A DNA stretch of 64,000 nt, taken from assembly GCA_947044365.1 (NCBI GenBank), contig OX345641.1, positions 762,960-826,959 on the forward strand. Reading direction: 5' to 3'. This stretch comes from Petrosia ficiformis. Its lineage: Eukaryota > Porifera > Demospongiae > Haplosclerida > Petrosiidae. The position numbers and the translations under genes are program-made. A model generated the notes under the pieces. It worked only from the letters and a program-made list of their open reading frames with translations. It searched no databases and was not told the origin of the DNA. Below are positions 1 to 12,135 of the stretch, piece by piece; positions within the stretch are counted from its first letter, which is position 1; each line of letters begins with the position of its first letter.

Positions 1-780
1 TATAGTATCATTACTAGTTACTATATATAGTATCATTACTAGTTACTATATATAGTATCATCACTAGTTACTATATATAGTTTCATTACTAGTTACTATA
101 TATAGTATCATTACTAGTTACTATATATAGTATCATTACTAGTTACTATATATAGTATCATTACTAGTTACTATATATAGTATCATTACTAGTTACTATA
201 TATAGTATCATTACTAGTTACTATATATAGTATCATTACTAGTTACTATATATAGTATCATTACTAGTTACTATATATAGTATCATTACTATCACTATAT
301 ATAGTATCATTACTAGTTACTATATATAGTATCATTACTAGTTACTATAATTACTAGTTACTATATATAGTATCATTACTATCACTATTATATAGTATCA
401 TTACTAGTTACTATATATAGTATCATTACTAGTTACTATATATAGTATCATTACTAGTTACTATATATAGTATTATTACTAGTTACTATACTATATATAG
501 TATCATTACTAGTTACTATATATAGTATCATCACTAGTTACTATATATAGTTTCATTACTAGTTACTATATATAGTATCATTACTAGTTACTATATATAG
601 TATCATTACTAGTTACTATATATAGTATCATTACTAGTTACTATATATAGTATCATTACTAGTTACTATATATAGTATCATTACTAGTTACTATATATAG
701 TATCATTACTAGTTACTATATTATAGTATCATCACTAGTTACTATATATAGTATCATTACTAGTTACTATATATAGTATA
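1..780. repeat. 25-bp AT-rich satellite array
   Basis: About 31 head-to-tail copies of a 25-bp unit built around TATAGTATCATTACTAGTT. A few copies are variant or shortened, for example near 290-300, 340-390, 490 and 720. The array reaches the left edge, so its true length is unknown. It begins directly after the splice donor at 784 of the OXR1-like gene, so it is intronic satellite. Confidence 0.95.
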
Positions 781-784
781 CTAC

Positions 785-2191
785 CTTTTATTTGGTATTG
801 CAAATATAAACCATGTTCTCACGGTCTGTATACCGGGTGAATGTATTTTACTGTTCATCATTTTTAAAGGTATCTCGATACCAACGACAGGAGCAGTGGT
901 ACTCTGTTGAGAACTCTGAGAAACCCTGATGTATAAGAAGTACCAGAATATTTCCTCAGCAGTGAGATTGAGTTCGCTTGATTTGATTTCTTCAAATGAT
1001 GATTTTGACGATGCTTGAGTCTCCTTTTCTGATTCCGGATATAAGCTTTCAGAATTTAGGGTATCTGTTCGTGTCCTCGTGCCTGTTCTGGCAGAACTGG
1101 AATCAGACTCCTCTTTAACAGCATCCATCTCAGATTCATTGCTGCTTGACTTGGACAAATTCTTAACCTCAAAAGACTCGTTCCCATCCTTCACCTCAGA
1201 CTCAGATTCATTCTCCTTCGTCTTAGATTCACTAGACAGAGTCTGATTTTGTTCAACAGACTCATTCTCCTTCACCTCAGACTCAATGTTTGTTGTAGGC
1301 AGAGACTGATTCTGTTCAACAGACTCAGACTCGACCTCCTTCACCTCAGACTCATTGTTTAATGTAGGCAGAGACTGATTCTGTTTAACAGACTCAGACT
1401 CGTTCTCAGAGTCATTATTTGTTGTAGACAGAGACTGATTCTGTTCAACATTCCCAAGCTCATTCTCTTTAGTGGAATCAGATTTGTTCACAAGTGTATC
1501 ATTGTTAGTCCTCAAATCTGATTGGTCGGTTTCCTGAATATTGTAAGTGTGTGATTCATCAGATTCACTTGTTGAAGAGTGTGAAAATGGAGGGGGAGGA
1601 GTAGAAGGACGAGAGGGGTTGGAATTACCAGTTGAATCAGAGTTTCGTAAAGGGCTTTTCAGACTGCGCAACAAAAAAAAAAAAAAGAAAAATTAGTATA
1701 AAACTTGTTAGACAAGATATTCATACTTCGTTCCAGGCTTGGTGTATTCCTTCATTATGTAGGCGTGTACTATTTCACTGATAGGGATTAGTACCTCATA
1801 AGGTTCCTGTCCATTATCCTCTACAAGTGGGTCTACAATATCTGGTTGGAACATGACAGACTGGGCATTAATTAGAAGACATCCAAGGATACAAAGCTAG
1901 ATAATAGAAGATGCAATGTTCCTATGTATATGTATACACAAACATACATACATGTACATGTACATGTACTTACATGTACATACATGTACATGTACATACA
2001 CGTATAGTATGTACGTATGTACATACATACATACACACACACATAAATACATACATACATGCATACATACATACATACATACATACATACGTACATACAT
2101 ACACACACACACACATACAAACAATATACATACATACATATAGTTGTACATACATACATACATACATACATACATACATACATACATACAT

Positions 2192-2258
<67 letters not shown>

Positions 2259-2302
2259 TACATACATACATACATACATACATACATACATACATACATA
2301 CA

Positions 2303-2336
<34 letters not shown>

Positions 2337-2383
2337 GATACATACATACATACATACATACATACATACATACATACATACAT

Positions 2384-2462
<79 letters not shown>

Positions 2463-3822
2463 TACATACATACATACATACATACATACAAAAAATATAA
2501 TAATAATAATAAACTAAATTAAATTAATTTAATTTACAAAAAAAAAATAAAAAAAATAAAATAAAATAAAATAAAATAAAAAAAAATTAATTAAAAATAA
2601 AAAAGTTTTTAATTTCAAAAATTAAACACGTGAGGAAATGCGCATGCGCACTGAATTTATAATTAGTTATCTCCACATGTTGGAAACAGGTTAGTTATGT
2701 GATGTGTTTTTTATACCAAAGCCTGAGTATAACAAAGAACCTAGACTAAATTAACAATCATGATATTTTAACAATGGGAGACTGTCAGAGTGGTGAGAGT
2801 TGGCGCCATAAAAACGTTTTAAACCCCATTCCTGCTTCTCAAGAACAGGCTGCCAGTCTCCCAAACCTTAAATTGATAGCAAAGTATATATGTACATATG
2901 TATGTTTAAGCTACCACTTGGGTATTGTAAAGTTTCTCTCGTCTTAGGCTAAAGATTAATTAACTTATTATATACACAGGGAAATGAGTGTTCAACAATT
3001 CCGATTTCGGAAAACCTAAAAATATGCAATACAAATAGGATAGGATTGTGCAGCCTTAGGGGTTGACTCAAAGGGTAACAGTTTGAAACAGCCGATGCAC
3101 CCCTTTCACCTTGCCTACGGGATAGGGTTGAAAGGTTCTGTTGCGAGAGTTCGTAACAAAAACTCCCAAACATACTAAATCCCTCACGGGTCCGAGTGGG
3201 AGAACCTTGAGTTCGAAATTTCCGACCACTGGCGAGTCAGACATCGGTGACGTTGCTGAATGGCCAGCAGTCTACCCAGTGGCTGCAGCCACCCTTGTGG
3301 TGGTGGCTTGTAACAAATTTGACGAAGCCCCTTGGTGTTGTGCAGTCAAACAATTTATAAATGATAAAATAAAAATTAAAAAAATTGTTTTATAAGAACA
3401 AGCTAATTTGAACAAACCATACTCGGAGAACACTCAAATCCCGATAACAACTTTTTAACCTTTGCAAATTTAAGAGAAAAGAGAGCTTATTTAATCATTT
3501 TTTATAAGTACAGAAACCAAGTGAGACCCCCTTACCCAGATACAGTTGCATATATGTATAACTATATAACTATAGACATATGCAAATAAAATATATATAT
3601 TTACGTATATATATGTATAGTTCCAATTAATTAATTTGCAGCCTTCTCCACAAGCTCTTAAATAAAAACAGCCTTAATTAATACTAAATCTCTATACATA
3701 CAAATAAGCAAGTCCCAAGAAACAAACAAATAAGTAAATAAATAAATAAAATGCATATAGTATTATGATGAGGTCCCCACAGAGGTGGGGACCTCATCAT
3801 AGTCCCCACCTCTGTGGGTTTT

Positions 3823-3854
<32 letters not shown>

Positions 3855-3869
3855 CATACATACATACAT

Positions 3870-3936
<67 letters not shown>

Positions 3937-3984
3937 TACATACATACATACATACATACATACATACATACATACATACATACA

Positions 3985-4018
<34 letters not shown>

Positions 4019-4065
4019 GATACATACATACATACATACATACATACATACATACATACATACAT

Positions 4066-4144
<79 letters not shown>

Positions 4145-5504
4145 TACATACATACATACATACATACATACAAAAAATATAATAATAATAATAAACTAAA
4201 TTAAATTAATTTAATTTACAAAAAAAAAATAAAAAAAATAAAATAAAATAAAATAAAATAAAAAAAAATTAATTAAAAATAAAAAAGTTTTTAATTTCAA
4301 AAATTAAACACGTGAGGAAATGCGCATGCGCACTGAATTTATAATTAGTTATCTCCACATGTTGGAAACAGGTTAGTTATGTGATGTGTTTTTTATACCA
4401 AAGCCTGAGTATAACAAAGAACCTAGACTAAATTAACAATCATGATATTTTAACAATGGGAGACTGTCAGAGTGGTGAGAGTTGGCGCCATAAAAACGTT
4501 TTAAACCCCATTCCTGCTTCTCAAGAACAGGCTGCCAGTCTCCCAAACCTTAAATTGATAGCAAAGTATATATGTACATATGTATGTTTAAGCTACCACT
4601 TGGGTATTGTAAAGTTTCTCTCGTCTTAGGCTAAAGATTAATTAACTTATTATATACACAGGGAAATGAGTGTTCAACAATTCCGATTTCGGAAAACCTA
4701 AAAATATGCAATACAAATAGGATAGGATTGTGCAGCCTTAGGGGTTGACTCAAAGGGTAACAGTTTGAAACAGCCGATGCACCCCTTTCACCTTGCCTAC
4801 GGGATAGGGTTGAAAGGTTCTGTTGCGAGAGTTCGTAACAAAAACTCCCAAACATACTAAATCCCTCACGGGTCCGAGTGGGAGAACCTTGAGTTCGAAA
4901 TTTCCGACCACTGGCGAGTCAGACATCGGTGACGTTGCTGAATGGCCAGCAGTCTACCCAGTGGCTGCAGCCACCCTTGTGGTGGTGGCTTGTAACAAAT
5001 TTGACGAAGCCCCTTGGTGTTGTGCAGTCAAACAATTTATAAATGATAAAATAAAAATAAAAAAAATTGTTTTATAAGAACAAGCTAATTTGAACAAACC
5101 ATACTCGGAGAACACTCAAATCCCGATAACAACTTTTTAACCTTTGCAAATTTAAGAGAAAAGAGAGCTTATTTAATCATTTTTTATAAGTACAGAAACC
5201 AAGTGAGACCCCCTTACCCAGATACAGTTGCATATATGTATAACTATATAACTATAGACATATGCAAATAAAATATATATATTTACGTATATATATGTAT
5301 AGTTCCAATTAATTAATTTGCAGCCTTCTCCACAAGCTCTTAAATAAAAACAGCCTTAATTAATACTAAATCTCTATACATACAAATAAGCAAGTCCCAA
5401 GAAACAAACAAATAAGTAAATAAATAAATAAAATGCATATAGTATTATGATGAGGTCCCCACAGAGGTGGGGACCTCATCATAGTCCCCACCTCTGTGGG
5501 TTTT

Positions 5505-5536
<32 letters not shown>

Positions 5537-5551
5537 CATACATACATACAT

Positions 5552-5618
<67 letters not shown>

Positions 5619-5666
5619 TACATACATACATACATACATACATACATACATACATACATACATACA

Positions 5667-5700
<34 letters not shown>

Positions 5701-5747
5701 GATACATACATACATACATACATACATACATACATACATACATACAT

Positions 5748-5826
<79 letters not shown>

Positions 5827-6757
5827 TACATACATACATACATACATACATACAAAAAATATAATAATAATAATAAACTAAATTAAATTAATTTAATTTA
5901 CAAAAAAAAAATAAAAAAAATAAAATAAAATAAAATAAAATAAAAAAAAATTAATTAAAAATAAAAAAGTTTTTAATTTCAAAAATTAAACACGTGAGGA
6001 AATGCGCATGCGCACTGAATTTATAATTAGTTATCTCCACATGTTGGAAACAGGTTAGTTATGTGATGTGTTTTTTATACCAAAGCCTGAGTATAACAAA
6101 GAACCTAGACTAAATTAACAATCATGATATTTTAACAATGGGAGACTGTCAGAGTGGTGAGAGTTGGCGCCATAAAAACGTTTTAAACCCCATTCCTGCT
6201 TCTCAAGAACAGGCTGCCAGTCTCCCAAACCTTAAATTGATAGCAAAGTATATATGTACATATGTATGTTTAAGCTACCACTTGGGTATTGTAAAGTTTC
6301 TCTCGTCTTAGGCTAAAGATTAATTAACTTATTATATACACAGGGAAATGAGTGTTCAACAATTCCGATTTCGGAAAACCTAAAAATATGCAATACAAAT
6401 AGGATAGGATTGTGCAGCCTTAGGGGTTGACTCAAAGGGTAACAGTTTGAAACAGCCGATGCACCCCTTTCACCTTGCCTACGGGATAGGGTTGAAAGGT
6501 TCTGTTGCGAGAGTTCGTAACAAAAACTCCCAAACATACACACACACATAAATACATACATACATGCATACATACATACATACATACATACATACGTACA
6601 TACATACACACACACACACATACAAACAATATACATACATACATATAGTTGTACATACATACATACATACATACATACATACATACATACGTACATACAA
6701 ACATACACACACACATAACGACATACATGTAAATACAACATACATACATACATACAC

Positions 6758-6789
<32 letters not shown>

Positions 6790-8584
6790 ACATACATACA
6801 TACATACATACATACATACATACATACATACATACATACCTGCTCAGACATAAATTTTGCAGACACACAGATGTGATCTTTGGAAACTTCATCTTTTAGT
6901 TCCATAAGACTGGAAGATCTTCCTCTTTCAAACTCATCGCTTTTCATAACCACTTTCTCTTTAGGACTGTCTGTAGACTTCTCTTGTTCGTTTTCACTTG
7001 ATTGGGATGATTGAATTAGACAAGGAGTAGCACTACAATCAGGTATATACAACAGCTAAGAGAAAAAGATTAGAGTTTGATAATGGCAAGTGAGAGGTGG
7101 ATTGAAGATGAGGGACAGAGAAGGGTAGGGCAATGGGAATGGAGGAAAATGGAAGGAGGTAGGTGTAACTACATGTATGTATGTATGTACATACGTATAT
7201 ACAGTATATGTCAATAAAAAGTCACCATGCAGTACAGTAATTACTCGGTAGTTCCATTTTCACACTACAGTAGTTCAACAGTAGTTTTAACAGTAATTGG
7301 TGTACTTGTCAATTCAACACCACAGTAGGAGACAGTAATTACTATACTATACTAACAGTAGAACTAAGATAATTACTGTTACTGTATGGTGACATATTAT
7401 TGACCTATACTGTAGCACGTACGTATGTATTATGCCTGTATATACATGTATGTATGTAGTGATAAAGACAGAAAGAGGAATAGATCAGTTATTCCTCTAT
7501 CTACCTCTCCAGGGTGTATGAGACTTGTTCCTATTTTCTTATTCACTCGAGCAATTTCTGCAGGAGTAGTATCGAACTTGAGAGCAATAGTAACCAAGGT
7601 ATCTTTATCCATTACCTATAATAATGTATGATTATATTATTATTATACATACATGTATATACATATATACATGTATGTACATACATACACACATACATAC
7701 ATACATATATACATACATACATACATATATACATACATGTACATACATATATACATACATACATACATACACACATACATACATACATACATACATACAT
7801 ACATACATACATACATACATACGTACATACGTACATACATGTACAAACATACACACACACATAACGACATACATGTAAATACAACATACATACATACATA
7901 CATACATACATACATACATACATACATACATACATACATACATACATACATAAAATAGTAAATAGAAATATAAATTATTGCTCAAATAGTCATAATTTCA
8001 ATTTGTATACTTATTATTCAGATATGAAATGATAATTAAATATATTCAAACCACAAAATATGAAATACAACAACAACCTGTATAATATTATTTTCACTTC
8101 AACAGTACTATCAGAGAACATTGGAACAATGGAATTCCATTACGTGTACTGGTAGATAGGGTATATGTCTGTTTGTACATGTCATATTTGGTCTGTACAT
8201 AGTGTATCATATGGTCTGTACATTGTGTATCATGTGGTCTGTACATTGTGTATCATGTGGTCTGTATATAGTGTATCATGTGGTCTGTACATTGTGTATC
8301 ATGTGGTCTGTACATTGTGTATCATGTGCTCTGTACATAGTGTATCATGTGGTCTGTACATAGTGTATCATGTGCTCTGTACATAGTGTATCATGTGCTC
8401 TGTACATAGTGTATCATGTGCTCTGTACATAGTGTATCATGTGGTCTGTATATTGTGTATCAAGTTGCTATTTTCAACTTACAATATAAGGAATCGTATT
8501 ATCAGGTATTACTGTGTTACCACTAGTCTTCTTGAAAGGAACTTCTGAATGAAGAAAGATTAATTTAATTAATTAATATATCCA

Positions 8585-8616
<32 letters not shown>

Positions 8617-8620
8617 CCTG

Positions 8621-8669
<49 letters not shown>

Positions 8670-11184
8670 TTATCTGTATGTCTGTCTATCTATCTGTCTA
8701 TTTGTCTGTCTGTCTGTCTGTCTGTTTATCTATCTGTCCGTCTATCTGTCCGTCTGTCTGTCTATCTGCCTGTCTGTCTATAGATCTATCTACATGTATC
8801 AATCTGTCTGTCTCACTGCAGGTTCAACTGAATCATGTTTAAATACACATAATAGAAGCTCCAAACCTTATACCATAGATTACAGTGATACCATGGGCAG
8901 TTATTAATTAATTAGAATTTATAACATATCACATAATCATATCACATAATTATCATTATAGTTTCTGGATTATCGATATATCGTAGGTTTAATATTATCA
9001 TTACTATCACTGTAATAGAAATTATACTTGTACTTTGTCTCCTAATATGGAACAATGTCAGAGTCACAGAACAATAACAATGATATGAGATTGTATAATG
9101 AGATTGTATAATGAGATTGTATGTTTATAATCTCTCATTGTATATATCATATAATACAAGTAGGACTTGTATGTCTTCTGTCTTCAGAACTATGCATATA
9201 AATAGCCTTCAACCACCCTTAGAACTGACTGGAGAAGTTGATTTGAAAAAAAGGAAGAAAGCTGCATTTGAACTCATAACTATTCTAGTTGAAATATACA
9301 TTTCTAATGTTCTACAAGAATGGATAATCAAAATAATAGAGTGTTATGTTTCAGGTATGAGAAAAGCAGCCATGATTAATGAATGATGACACCACAAAGC
9401 AATCACAGAGATATGTTTCCTCCCTGATAATGGTATCATTATCGCCAATCCTAGACACTGTTTATTTATCTATGCTGAATTAAAACAAACTTATCTTTAA
9501 ATAATTAGTCCCTGTCGTGACCTCATAACTAACTATATCTTAATAATAATTATTATGTGAGGTGTTAGCTCATTCATTTCTATAATACTTTTTTCCCCAA
9601 AATAATACAATACTTTCAATAATTAATGAGAAGCATTTGAACAACCAATCAGATTTGAGAGCACTGGTGGGTAAAGTCGGTGACCCTGGGTTCGATTCAC
9701 AGTAACTACCAGAATTTTTTCACTTTCCTCTTTTAGCTTTATTTCAATTTACTGTTTATTTTTTTTCGTTCCAATAAAAACAACTTTGGAATGCAATACT
9801 GACCTGTGTTGTGTCCTGTCTGTTCCATTCACAGAGGTGTGGAAACATTGAGCCAACTACCGGACATTTTGACCTATTTTCACCACTCTTGTCTTGCTCC
9901 CCATATACTTTGTATACAGTTTAGTTTCAATTTACCAGACATTCACTAGATTTATCGGACAATGTCCTGCATGACTGGGTGTTTCCACACCACCGTCCAT
10001 TCATCTACATGTAAACCTACCTTGTTCATCATTATGGTTTTTCTTCATTTGTGTAGGTGATGGAAATGTTTGTTCCTTCCAATGAGGAAACTTAACTTGT
10101 AATAACAAAGGGACATTAGCCCAGTCCAATGGATTATGGGTACCAAGATTATCACTGGTTAGGCAAACTGCACGAGGGGAGTCTTCACCTTCTTTGTCAC
10201 TCCTATGAAGAGAGGAGGAAAAGGAGGAGGAGGAGGAGTAAGGGGTAGGAGTAGAAGATGGAAGTGTTTGATGTGAGAAGCCATAAAAATGGGTCTAATT
10301 ACTGTTGTTTTAATTAAATATAACTACCTCTTTTAGTAAGGATTGTAGTTAACTAAACTATAATTAAATTACATGTCTACTACTTTAACTAACTAAAATG
10401 AAAATTGGCCAATAATGGGCATTTTTAGTTAGTTAACTGAAACTAAAACCATTTTAGTAAGCCATAAATTGTTTTAGTTAATTAATTATAACTAAAATTG
10501 TGATAAACTAGACATACTATAAGTACATGAAAATTCATGTGCCTAGCATGCTAGCAATAGGCGTAGACAAACACACACAACAAACAAACAAGCAGCCACA
10601 ATGGCTTAGAAAATTCATTAAGCACATCCACAAAGGGCTTTAAAAATATTAGAGCAACCACTTCAGCTTAGGAAAATCGTACTAACAATCAGCCACAATG
10701 GCTTGGAAAATAAGCAGCCACAATGGCTAAGAAAATATGTAACACTGAATGCCCCAGTCTTGAGAACCGGGAATTGGTGGGTTAAAGATCTTTGATGGCT
10801 AGCCATGTACAACTAAAATGGTCAAATTAAATCAATATAAGTGTACATGCCTAAATAGATGGATAAATAATGACAAAAATGGTACCTCATTAATATTCAT
10901 GACCCACACCTCTAACCCATGTATTATATGGAGTATATAATACTTGGTCAGAGAGAGGCGTGGTGTAGCATGAATATTAATGAATGCTGTTTTGATCCCT
11001 GGATGTGCAGATGGATGGATAAATAGATGCACATGTATATATGTATGGGACAGATGGGATGTATGGATTGAGAGGGTGTTGTTTTAAAAATGTTATAATT
11101 ATCTGGGACTCACACTGAATAAGATCTCTTCTTTTTCTCTCCGCCATAGCTATGACGTTGTTTCTTCTGAAACCATCCACTCAT
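785..11184 (-). CDS. OXR1: OXR1-like oxidation resistance protein (LysM + GRAM-like part), 3' end outside window
   Basis: Coding exons, 5' to 3': 11184-11114, 10202-10021, 8544-8483, 7615-7505, 7055-6840, 1896-1727, 1663-785. All junctions are GT/AG and in phase, giving about 563 codons. The N-terminus starts [15 protein letters not shown], like the basic WLKKK start of animal OXR1. The 7615-7505 exon is a LysM domain ([17 protein letters not shown], about residues 106-148). Exons 7055-6840 and 1896-1727 give the GRAM-like region ([20 protein letters not shown]). The long exon 1663-785 encodes a Ser/Glu/Asn-rich linker with imperfect repeats around VEQNQSLPT, then resumes homology ([12 protein letters not shown]). 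The catalytic-like TLDc domain expected in OXR1/NCOA7 should lie left of the window. OXR1 proteins protect against oxidative stress and bind V-ATPase; that role is inferred from family. The 5 kb between exons 6840 and 1896 is repeat-filled. Confidence 0.9.
1905..2500. repeat. CATA/CA microsatellite
   Basis: Long (CATA)n with (CA)n interruptions in an OXR1 intron. Every long ORF here (poly Tyr-Ile-His-Thr or Met-Tyr-Val-Cys) is a repeat artefact. The segment around 2030-2155 recurs at 6535-6660. Confidence 0.95.
2776..2862 (+). other. tRNA-like fold, three copies (also 4458-4544, 6140-6226)
   Basis: An 8-bp outer stem (GGGAGACT with AGTCTCCC) encloses 87 nt. A near A-box (TGTCAGAGTGG) follows the 5' stem, and a CCTG...CAGG stem-loop lies near the 3' end. 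No clear anticodon arm and no good B-box are visible. This may be a decayed tRNA or a tRNA-derived SINE head rather than a working tRNA. Confidence 0.3.
3765..3800. other. Perfect 16-bp GC-rich hairpin (also at 5447-5482)
   Basis: ATGATGAGGTCCCCAC, a 4-base loop AGAG, then its exact reverse complement. A partial third arm (TCCCCACCTCTGTGGG) follows. The hairpin sits immediately before a T run and the microsatellite in copies 1 and 2 of the 1,682-bp repeat. Confidence 0.85.
6538..6838. repeat. CATA microsatellite abutting an OXR1 splice donor
   Basis: This repeats 2030-2155 and also shares about 60 bp (6690-6760) with 7840-7910. Read on the minus strand, the donor of exon 7055-6840 (GTATGT) is the first unit of the (GTAT)n run. 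Confidence 0.85.
7202..7412. mobile_element. 211-bp MITE, Tc1/mariner-like ends
   Basis: The ends are imperfect inverted repeats of about 43 bp: CAGTATATGTCAATAA on the left and TTATTGACCTATACTG on the right. TA dinucleotides flank the element. There is no coding capacity. It lies in an OXR1 intron. Confidence 0.7.
7625..7955. repeat. CATA/TATG microsatellite
   Basis: Intronic tetranucleotide run just 5' (minus sense) of the LysM exon of the OXR1-like gene. Its ORFs are repeat artefacts. Confidence 0.95.
8195..8465. repeat. 23-bp minisatellite
   Basis: About 12 copies of a unit like TGTATCATGTGGTCTGTACA with G/C and T/A variants. It lies 3' (minus sense) of the 62-nt OXR1 exon 8544-8483, starting within about 20 bp of its donor. 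Confidence 0.9.
8578..8815. repeat. TCTG/TCTA microsatellite
   Basis: Degenerate tetranucleotide run in the OXR1 intron between exons 10202-10021 and 8544-8483. The rest of that intron (8816-9835) shows no gene I can support. Confidence 0.9.
9836..9991. mobile_element. MITE with GGTGTGGAAAC ends
   Basis: Terminal inverted repeats GGTGTGGAAAC / GTTTCCACACC enclose about 156 bp. The interior (closest inside both ends) is shared with 17209-17363 and more loosely with about 49870-50028. Non-coding. Confidence 0.6.
10296..10510. mobile_element. Copy of the TTAGTTAACTAA-rich MITE family
   Basis: Many TTAGTTAACTA-type motifs in both orientations around a conserved core near AATAATGGGCA. The same layout is at 12619-12832, 16541-16832, 48415-48690, 54540-54722 and 60455-60640. 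Diverged, without clean ends here. Confidence 0.6.
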
Positions 11185-11242
11185 TCTTGAAATTATTATT
11201 ACATCGATATATATATAGCTAGGTAGTCTACTATAAATAGAC

Positions 11243-11278
<36 letters not shown>

Positions 11279-12135
11279 CATTAATTAAATAAGGATGGAT
11301 GTCAAGTTTGACAAATACTCTTAGAACATACTCACAGCTAATTAAAATTTATTTTTAATCAACAAGAAATTACCTTGGTTAATATTTAGTTTAATTGCCA
11401 GTTTGATTCTGTAAGTAACTACCTCCTTTCTGGTAGCACATAGCCAGACGATTTGTAATTATTAAAATTAATTAAAATTACTGCATCTACCCCCTTTTTT
11501 CAGGTTAAAATTACCAGACCCAGAGTTAACCAAACCTCAAGCTCTGATTTGGGTACGAGACCCTAAAATCGTAGTTAGTAGTTACCAAACATTTCATAAT
11601 TAAGTTAATCTCTACAGTTGCTTGCTAGCTTAGTCATGTCAGTTATGTGTAAATATATAATTGGTAGCGACACCAGTATGGTTATATAGTTGCTTGTCCT
11701 TTTGCTGCTCCAGTTTACTAGCTAAGTTTAATTAATGTTATTGTACATGATACTGAATAACTCTGTAGCTTAAAGTTTGATGTATTACTTAATTTACTTA
11801 GTATAAGTGATGAATTTAATTAAAATAATAATTGACCACACCCTCATGAATAAATAATTAACATTTCAAGCCCTGATGTACAGTCATGCCTAATATCATA
11901 AACATGCCCTTCCTAACAATTTAATTAAATGCAACTGACAGCCTATATCCAGAGAGCCTGAAGTTACATCCTCTTTTATTCAGCATAATGTATATTCGCA
12001 TAATAATTAATGAATTAAATAATAATTACGAATAATTATATTACAAAAAATAAACCTAAAATTCATTGAAAGTAGACTTCCAGAAACATTAATGAAACCT
12101 GAAGAAATCATAAAATTTATATACTAAAGTATATT
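11185..12135. other. Intergenic, OXR1 5' side to AIG1 copy A 3' side
   Basis: About 950 bp of AT-rich sequence with a short (TA)n run at 11248-11275. It should contain the OXR1 promoter and the AIG1-A 3' UTR. I see no ORF, RNA gene or clear element. Confidence 0.6.

Larger units (their letters stand above)
2150..6537. repeat. 1,682-bp tandem triplication in an OXR1 intron
   Basis: Copy 1 is about 2150-3831, copy 2 about 3832-5513, and copy 3 is truncated (5514-6537). Corresponding points such as 2949, 4631 and 6313 are exactly 1,682 bp apart, and I saw only about one base difference by eye. Each unit holds a microsatellite, an A-rich tract, a tRNA-like fold and a unique core. Copies 1 and 2 also hold a GC-rich hairpin. 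The identity means very recent duplication or an assembly artefact. Confidence 0.93.

Noticed and set aside
1872..2522. Long ORFs of MYVC / YIHT repeats (also 3684-4182, 5366-5864, 6313-6899, 7612-7985, 43371-44025)
   Set aside because: Pure translation of CATA/TATG and CA repeats in all frames and both strands; no codon structure and no domain.
2949..3395. 74- and 84-codon ORFs repeated with the 1,682-bp unit
   Set aside because: No recognised domain, weak composition, and they overlap on both strands inside an intronic repeat; identity between copies reflects recent duplication, not selection.
9111..9386. 91-codon plus-strand ORF in an OXR1 intron
   Set aside because: No recognisable domain, no splice or promoter support, antisense to the gene.
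9670..9715. Possible tRNA with a B-box (GGGTTCGATTC)
   Set aside because: No matching acceptor or D arm upstream; at most a SINE remnant.
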